38,458 bases of DNA from Salinivirgaceae bacterium. GTDB lineage: Bacteria; Bacteroidota; Bacteroidia; Bacteroidales; Salinivirgaceae. This document shows, in pieces, positions 35,140 to 38,458 of the stretch. The stretch is taken from contig JAQICA010000288.1 of assembly GCA_027858775.1 (NCBI GenBank), positions 1-38,458 of the forward strand, in the 5' to 3' direction. Under the pieces are notes generated by a model that was not told where the DNA came from, made no database searches, and worked only from the letters and a program-made list of their open reading frames with translations. Position 1 is the stretch's first letter, and each line of letters opens with the position of its first letter. The position numbers and the translations under genes are program-made.

Positions 35140-35739
35140 ATGAGTTTCAAATTACCAGATTTACCTTACGATTTTGGCGCATTAGAGCCACATATTGATG
35201 CAAAGACCATGGAAATTCATCACGACAAACACCATGGCGGCTATACCACCAAACTAAATGCAGCAGTTGAGACAGAAAATATAAGCAGTAGTAACATTGA
35301 GGAAATATTAGCTAACGTATCCAAATACAGTACTGATGTAAGAAACAACGGAGGAGGCTACTATAATCACAATTTATTTTGGGAAATTTTAAATCCCAAC
35401 GGTGGCGGAAATCCGACAGGAGACTTAGGCAAAGCCATCGAAAGCACATTTGGTTCTTACGAAAAATTTAAAGATGAGTTTTCGAAAGCCGCAGCCTCGC
35501 GCTTCGGTTCCGGCTGGGCATGGTTAGTAAATGAAAACGGAAAACTAAAAATTGGAAGCACAGCCAACCAAGACAGCCCGCTTATGGACATTTCCGATTT
35601 TAAAGGAAAACCAATCATCGGTTTGGATGTTTGGGAGCATGCGTACTACTTAAAATACCAAAACAGAAGACCCGAATATATTGAAGCATTCTTCAATATT
35701 ATTAATTGGGAAAAGGCAAACGAACTATTTAAGGCATAA
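35140..35739 (+). CDS. sodA: superoxide dismutase, Mn-type features
   Basis: A 199-residue Fe/Mn superoxide dismutase that converts superoxide to oxygen and hydrogen peroxide. Metal ligands are His27 (EIHHDKHH), His77 (YYNHNLFW), Asp163 and His167 ([10 protein letters not shown]). The metal-discriminating second shell is Mn-like: a Gly-rich GGGYYNH in place of the Fe-type Gln-containing segment, and Gln144 in STANQDSPL, the MnSOD position. No signal peptide. It is followed 332 bases later by a second SOD with Fe-type residues. Metal use (Mn, Fe or both) cannot be fixed from sequence alone. Confidence 0.9.
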   Translation: MSFKLPDLPYDFGALEPHIDAKTMEIHHDKHHGGYTTKLNAAVETENISSSNIEEILANVSKYSTDVRNNGGGYYNHNLFWEILNPNGGGNPTGDLGKAIESTFGSYEKFKDEFSKAAASRFGSGWAWLVNENGKLKIGSTANQDSPLMDISDFKGKPIIGLDVWEHAYYLKYQNRRPEYIEAFFNIINWEKANELFKA

Positions 35740-35802
35740 ACATTATCACTTTTGTGAAATGAACAGACCTTAAATATTCTAAGGCCGCAAAAATTTCATA
35801 CA

Positions 35803-35959
35803 TAGTGCTTGCCCGAAAAGTCCAATTTCTGCGTTACGCCCTTTCTGAAAACAGTTATTTACGAAAGTAAACGCCTTAATTTTCAGAAAGGCCAAGCCTT
35901 GAACTTGAACTTTTCGAATCAAGCACTCAGAAAAGCAGAAAGTTTTTGTGCTGGCACTA
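35803..35959. repeat. MITE-like element between the two SOD genes
   Basis: A 157-bp element starting TAGTGCTTGCC and ending GTGCTGGCACTA, with TTTCTGCGTTACGCC and GAAAACAGTTATTTAC inside. Start and end match the 27753-27926 element, including the last ~28 bases. A related, inverted copy is at 36799-36963. Together with the terminator at 35998 it fills most of the gap between the SOD genes. Confidence 0.6.
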
Positions 35960-35997
35960 CATAGCAATACCCATATTTGGAACGATTCTTAATTACA

Positions 35998-36028
35998 GGC
36001 ATCATCAAACAAGATGGTGCCTTTTTTT
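35998..36028 (+). terminator. hairpin-T-run in the sodB leader (terminator or attenuator)
   Basis: GGCATCATC (35998-36006) pairs with GATGGTGCC (36013-36021) with one G-T pair around a six-base loop, followed by seven T. It lies only 44 bases before the sodB ATG. It could end sodA transcription, or act as an attenuator if the sodB promoter (candidate -7 CATATTTG at 35972-35979) is upstream. Confidence 0.75.
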
Positions 36029-36071
36029 GTATTAGTATGCGAAAGAACGAAAACATTAAAAAAGAATCATT

Positions 36072-36647
36072 ATGTCATTTGAATTACCAAAATTACCGTA
36101 TGCTAACGATGCCTTAGCGCCACACATTAGTGAAAACACAATAAACTTTCACTATGGAAAACATCATAAGACCTATGTAGACAAACTCAATGGTTTAGTT
36201 AAAGGCACCGAATTTGAAAATGCAGATTTAGAAACGATCATCAAAAAAGCAGATGGCGGAGTTTTTAATAATGGTGCACAAGTGTGGAACCACACATTTT
36301 ATTTCGAAGCTTTAAGTCCAAAGGCAAAAGCCAAACCTGAGGGAAAACTTTTAGAGGCCGTTGAAAAAACCTTTGGAAGCTTCGATCAATTTATTGAAGA
36401 TTTCTCAAATGCCGGAGCTACATTATTCGGTTCCGGATGGGTGTGGCTTGTAAAAAATAGTGACGGAGCACTTGAAATAATGCAGGGAGCCAACGCCGAA
36501 AATCCAATCAAAGACGGCTATACGCCCATTTTAACAATGGATGTTTGGGAACATGCCTACTATTTGGATACCCAAAATGCACGTCCGAAATATATCGAAA
36601 ACTTTTTTAAAGTGCTCGATTGGCGTATAATCGAAAACCGTTTCTAA
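36072..36647 (+). CDS. sodB: superoxide dismutase, Fe-type features
   Basis: A 191-residue Fe/Mn superoxide dismutase, about 45% like its neighbour by eye. Ligands are His27 (NFHYGKHH), His74 (VWNHTFYF), Asp157 and His161 (MDVWEHAYY). It has Gln70 in NNGAQVWNH, the FeSOD position, and Ala142 in GANAENP where Mn-types carry Gln, so the second shell is Fe-like (or cambialistic). No signal peptide. Having both a Mn-like and an Fe-like enzyme side by side suggests use under different metal or oxygen conditions. A hairpin with T-run sits in its leader. Confidence 0.92.
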   Translation: MSFELPKLPYANDALAPHISENTINFHYGKHHKTYVDKLNGLVKGTEFENADLETIIKKADGGVFNNGAQVWNHTFYFEALSPKAKAKPEGKLLEAVEKTFGSFDQFIEDFSNAGATLFGSGWVWLVKNSDGALEIMQGANAENPIKDGYTPILTMDVWEHAYYLDTQNARPKYIENFFKVLDWRIIENRF

Positions 36648-36653
36648 TTTGTA

Positions 36654-36792
36654 TCCGTCAATAAACTCCATTTCCTGCGTTACTCTTACTCAAACCCGTA
36701 TCATTTACACCAGTAAACTTAACGGTTTTGAGTTTCGAAAGCCTTGGAAATGGAGCTTATTCACTGGATACTCCGACTTTATAGACAGGCTC
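36654..36792. repeat. ~140-bp imperfect-palindrome repeat, copy 1
   Basis: It starts TCCGTCAATAAACTCCATTT and ends CTCCGACTTTATAGACAGGC. About 90% identical to 37768-37907. The ends fold back: AATAAACTCCATTTCC pairs with GGAAATGGAGCTTATT, and inner CTCAAACCCG pairs with CGGTTTTGAG. It begins directly after the sodB stop. It belongs by its CTCCAT...GCGTTA core to the dispersed family. Confidence 0.85.
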
Positions 36793-36798
36793 AAATTA

Positions 36799-36963
36799 GA
36801 GTGCCAGCAAGAAAACCCCTTGTTTTTGGATCTTTGATAAGAAAGCGTCAAAGACAAGGCATTCTAAGTTTTTTGAAAACAAGGAGTTTACAAATTATAA
36901 ATGACTGTTTCAAAAATGAGAATAACGCAGAAATAAGCGAAGCGATTCACGAATGCCACAAAT
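36799..36963 (-). repeat. MITE-like element, inverted copy
   Basis: Read on the minus strand it contains TTATTTCTGCGTTATTCTC, then TTTGAAACAGTCATTTATA, and ends TTGCTGGCACT, the same order as in the copy at 35803-35959 (TTTCTGCGTTACGCC, GAAAACAGTTATTTACG, TGTGCTGGCACTA). The identity is lower than for the plus-strand copies. Confidence 0.5.
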
Positions 36964-37129
36964 AAAGTGTTTATGAGTAATTTGGCGTTTTCTTGCAAAG
37001 ACTAAGTAAGTGCGCATAGAAAAACTCCAATAGCTGTTTTTTGGCAAAGCCACAAAATAGATTTTTTATTGTTTTTCTAATCTGGAAATCAGGTTATAAC
37101 ATCAAAAACAGTAATATTTAAGAATAATA

Positions 37130-37161
37130 TTTGGAGAAAGAATATTAATCGTTTATATTTG
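37130..37161 (+). promoter_or_regulatory. housekeeping promoter of small-RNA copy 1 (TTTG-N20-TATATTTG)
   Basis: TTTG at 37130-37133 and TATATTTG at 37154-37161 with exactly 20 bases between them match the Bacteroidota consensus at both boxes. The start of transcription would be at about 37166-37168, the exact base where the conserved RNA sequence begins. It has no -24/-12 element, unlike copies 2 and 3. Confidence 0.75.
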
Positions 37162-37165
37162 TCGT

Positions 37166-37268
37166 GCAACACCGTAGCCAACTTTCTACGGCAGCGGTCA
37201 ATTGCGAGGGGTAATATAAGCTGTTTTCATGACTTGTTTTTGGGGGTGGTCTTCGTGACCACCCTTTT
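37166..37268 (+). ncRNA. small RNA gene, copy 1 (~103 nt)
   Basis: The segment from GCAACACCGTAGCC to the T-run at 37265-37268 recurs at 38040-38143 with only two substitutions, and at 38406. Predicted structure: hairpin CCGTAG/CTACGG (37172-37177, 37186-37191), a CAGC...GCTG closing pair around an unpaired purine-rich GCGAGGGGTAATATAA segment, and a terminator GGGTGGTC-TTCGT-GACCACCC (37244-37264) then T4. There is no open frame shared by all copies with a start codon. Promoter start and terminator bound the conserved part exactly. I know of no named family for it; regulatory RNA is inference. Confidence 0.8.
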
Positions 37269-37411
37269 ACATTATAGAAAATCGACGCTGTGTTTCCATC
37301 TTGAAAAAGCCACAGCATACTCCTAATCTGGCACAAACGCCGCAGAATCTTTTTTCAACAAACGTTTTTTACTCGAAAAAGAATTACAAAAAAATAAAAT
37401 AACACTTCAAG

Positions 37412-37465
37412 CCCCTTTATTCATTAGATTAATTGACTAACAAAATCTGGACTAGCCTCCTTTTA
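37412..37465. repeat. diverged copy of the 5031-5084 block
   Basis: CCCCTTTATTCATTAGATTA and the following GACTAACAAAATCTGGACTA to CCTCCTTTTA follow the same order as the segment around 5031-5084 (CCGCTCTATTCAATAGATTT ... GAACAAGCCTCTTTTA), about 70-75% alike by eye. The flanking A-rich leads are also alike. Confidence 0.45.
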
Positions 37466-37767
37466 GGAGAAGTTCTATATTGAACAGAATAAACGATGCA
37501 ATTTAGATAACCTAACGGTTTTATCCGGAAGTAAATGATCCGGGGCAAGTTGTGAAAAAATGTACTTAAAGTGAATTTGTCAAGCATAGGGTTAAAACAC
37601 AATCAACCTTTCGCATTAAAAAGATCTTAACTATTCATGAGAAGCATTATCGTTCTTTCAATAATCTAAAGCTTTAAAAGACTTTCCATACTTCCATCCT
37701 ACAACTTCATGCTTACTTAATACGACATTTACCTACTGAAAAAACATAGGCACATTCAACCTAAATG

Positions 37768-37907
37768 TCCGTCAATAAACTCCATTTTCTACGTTACTCT
37801 TACTCAAACCCGCATCATTTACAATAGTAAAATCAACGGTTTTGAGTTTCGAAAGCCTTGAAAATGGAATTTATTCACTGGACACTCCGACTTTATGGAC
37901 AGGCTAA
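37768..37907. repeat. ~140-bp imperfect-palindrome repeat, copy 2
   Basis: Near copy of 36654-36792, from TCCGTCAATAAACTCCATTT to TTTATGGACAGGCTAAA. Arms ATAAACTCCATTTTC and GAAAATGGAATTTAT pair. It lies 270 bases before small-RNA copy 2, as copy 1 lies about 510 bases before small-RNA copy 1. Confidence 0.85.
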
Positions 37908-37997
37908 ATAAACATTACCCCAATACAAATAGTTTACGCAATATTAATATCAGAAAAAATAAATGATTGCACCAATTTCAGAATGCTAAATAACGAA

Positions 37998-38027
37998 AAA
38001 ACGATATCGTTTTGGCACAAGCTTTGC
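37998..38027 (+). promoter_or_regulatory. sigma-54 promoter and palindrome of small-RNA copy 2
   Basis: TTGGCAC-AAGCT-TTGC (38012-38027) is an almost perfect sigma-54 site: GG at 38014-38015 and GC at 38026-38027, 12 bases apart (consensus TGGCACg-N4-TTGC). The predicted start at about 38039-38040 is where the conserved RNA begins. A perfect 16-base palindrome AAAACGATATCGTTTT (37998-38013) abuts the -24 box and could bind a regulator. Confidence 0.88.
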
Positions 38028-38039
38028 TTTTATCTGGAT

Positions 38040-38143
38040 GCGACACCGCAGCCAACTTTCTACGGCAGCGGTCAATTGCGAGGGGTAATATAAGCTGTTT
38101 TCATGACTTGTTTTTGGGGGTGGTCTTCGTGACCACCCTTTTT
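38040..38143 (+). ncRNA. small RNA gene, copy 2 (~104 nt)
   Basis: GCGACACCGCAGCC to the T-run at 38139-38143. It differs from copy 1 at two bases only (A to G near the start, T to C in hairpin 1, which turns a T-A pair into a C-A mismatch). The terminator GGGTGGTC-TTCGT-GACCACCC at 38118-38138 is unchanged. Expression should depend on RpoN and an ATP-driven activator, as the promoter is of the -24/-12 kind. Confidence 0.82.
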
Positions 38144-38367
38144 CATTTAAAAAATCAGCACTCTATTTTACTACGGAAAAAACAGAAGCATACTCCCTCT
38201 TTCAAATCATTGCATACTAAACAATTATGATGTTAAACTCTTAAAAAAGATAGAGCCCTCGTGCCAAAAATATGCATTGAACTAATTCATAATAAATAGA
38301 TTACACGATATAAAAGTTAAATAATGACAAATTTTGCAAAAATTTCAGGATGATAAATAACTGAAGT

Positions 38368-38394
38368 ACGATATCGTTTTGGCACAAGCTTTGC
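38368..38394 (+). promoter_or_regulatory. sigma-54 promoter and palindrome of small-RNA copy 3
   Basis: TTGGCAC-AAGCT-TTGC again (38379-38394), identical to copy 2 through TTTTATCTGG. The palindrome upstream is shorter, ACGATATCGT at 38368-38377. A conserved block ATTTCAG(A/G)ATG.TAAATAAC lies farther upstream in both copies (about 37975-37994 and 38342-38361). Confidence 0.88.
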
Positions 38395-38405
38395 TTTTAT
38401 CTGGG

Positions 38406-38458
38406 TGCAACACCGCAGCCAACTTTCTACGGCAGCGGTCAATTGCGAGGGGTAATAT
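38406..38458 (+). ncRNA. small RNA gene, copy 3 (cut by the window end)
   Basis: GCAACACCGCAGCC through GGGGTAATAT: the first ~53 bases of the RNA, identical to the other copies apart from the two variable positions (A as in copy 1, C as in copy 2). The terminator half is outside the window. Its distance from copy 2 is 366 bases, against 874 between copies 1 and 2. Confidence 0.8.

Larger units (their letters stand above)
36648..38458. other. 1.8-kb region without protein genes holding a small-RNA array and repeats
   Basis: No frame here longer than 73 codons looks real; those present run through repeats or RNA copies (for example 38012-38230). It contains two copies of a ~140-bp palindromic repeat (36654-36792, 37768-37907), an inverted MITE-like copy (36799-36963), and three copies of a ~103-nt RNA gene with promoters and terminators (37166, 38040, 38406). 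The window ends inside the third. Confidence 0.85.

Noticed and set aside
37328-37345. TGGCAC-N5-CCGC after small-RNA copy 1
   Set aside because: -24 half is good but the -12 TTGC is CCGC, and no RNA copy or gene follows.
38012-38230. 72-codon frame over small-RNA copy 2
   Set aside because: It begins inside the sigma-54 promoter and reads through the terminator hairpin; copy 1 has no equivalent frame.
38253-38274. Minus-strand TTGGCACG resembling a sigma-54 -24 box
   Set aside because: The -12 position at the right spacing lacks GC (reads CTCT), so it is not a full promoter.
36648-38458. CRISPR array
   Set aside because: The repeated units are ~100 nt with promoters and terminators, irregularly spaced (874 and 366 bases); no short direct repeats with uniform spacers and no cas genes.

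Overview
The window looks like a chromosomal segment of a marine or anaerobic Bacteroidota bacterium, possibly Marinilabiliales/Prolixibacteraceae-like; the family guess is inference. Supporting signs are two secreted proteins with type IX secretion (T9SS) C-terminal sorting domains, many lipoproteins, a DUF3078-type outer-membrane protein, Bacteroidota promoters of the TTG-N20-TAnnTTTG kind, few Shine-Dalgarno sequences, and about 40% GC.

Layout: (1) 1-4.9 kb: tail of an outer-membrane beta-barrel protein, a small lipoprotein, a TetR regulator with two paralogous membrane proteins under a shared palindromic operator, a small T9SS cargo protein and a lipoprotein alpha/beta hydrolase. (2) 4.9-5.6 kb: gene-free, repeat-rich DNA. 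(3) 5.6-17.4 kb: tryptophanase, a DUF3078 protein, a UbiA-type prenyltransferase, an orphan exosortase, a YqgE/AlgH protein, the surE-membrane protein-lpxB-spoIID cluster, a lipoprotein, and a two-gene operon encoding a bacterial GRAS-domain (plant gibberellin-signalling type) methyltransferase-fold protein and a HisC-like aminotransferase. (4) 17.6-34.8 kb: a SpoIIAA-like protein, a GH13 amylase divergent from an MFS transporter, a free-standing archaeal-type threonyl-tRNA synthetase editing domain, glycine decarboxylase GcvP, an MBL-fold hydrolase, SixA, an M3 peptidase, a large BNR/PKD/T9SS protein, and an alpha/beta hydrolase whose nucleophile position is Asn. (5) 35.1-36.6 kb: adjacent Mn-type and Fe-type superoxide dismutases. 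(6) 36.65-38.46 kb: 1.8 kb without protein genes.

The most unusual part is region 6. It holds three copies, the last cut by the window end, of a nearly invariant ~103-nt sequence ending in a strong intrinsic terminator. I interpret it as a small-RNA gene array. Copy 1 has a housekeeping Bacteroidota promoter. Copies 2 and 3 instead have textbook sigma-54 (-24/-12) promoters, with a shared palindrome just upstream. The RNA body is almost identical while the flanks have diverged, which suggests selection on the RNA or gene conversion. The array probably continues beyond the window.

A family of 140-175 bp imperfect-palindrome intergenic repeats (MITE/REP-like) is scattered at about 5.3, 22.4, 27.8, 35.9, 36.7, 36.9 and 37.8 kb. 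I saw no tRNA, rRNA, CRISPR array, integrase or transposase gene.
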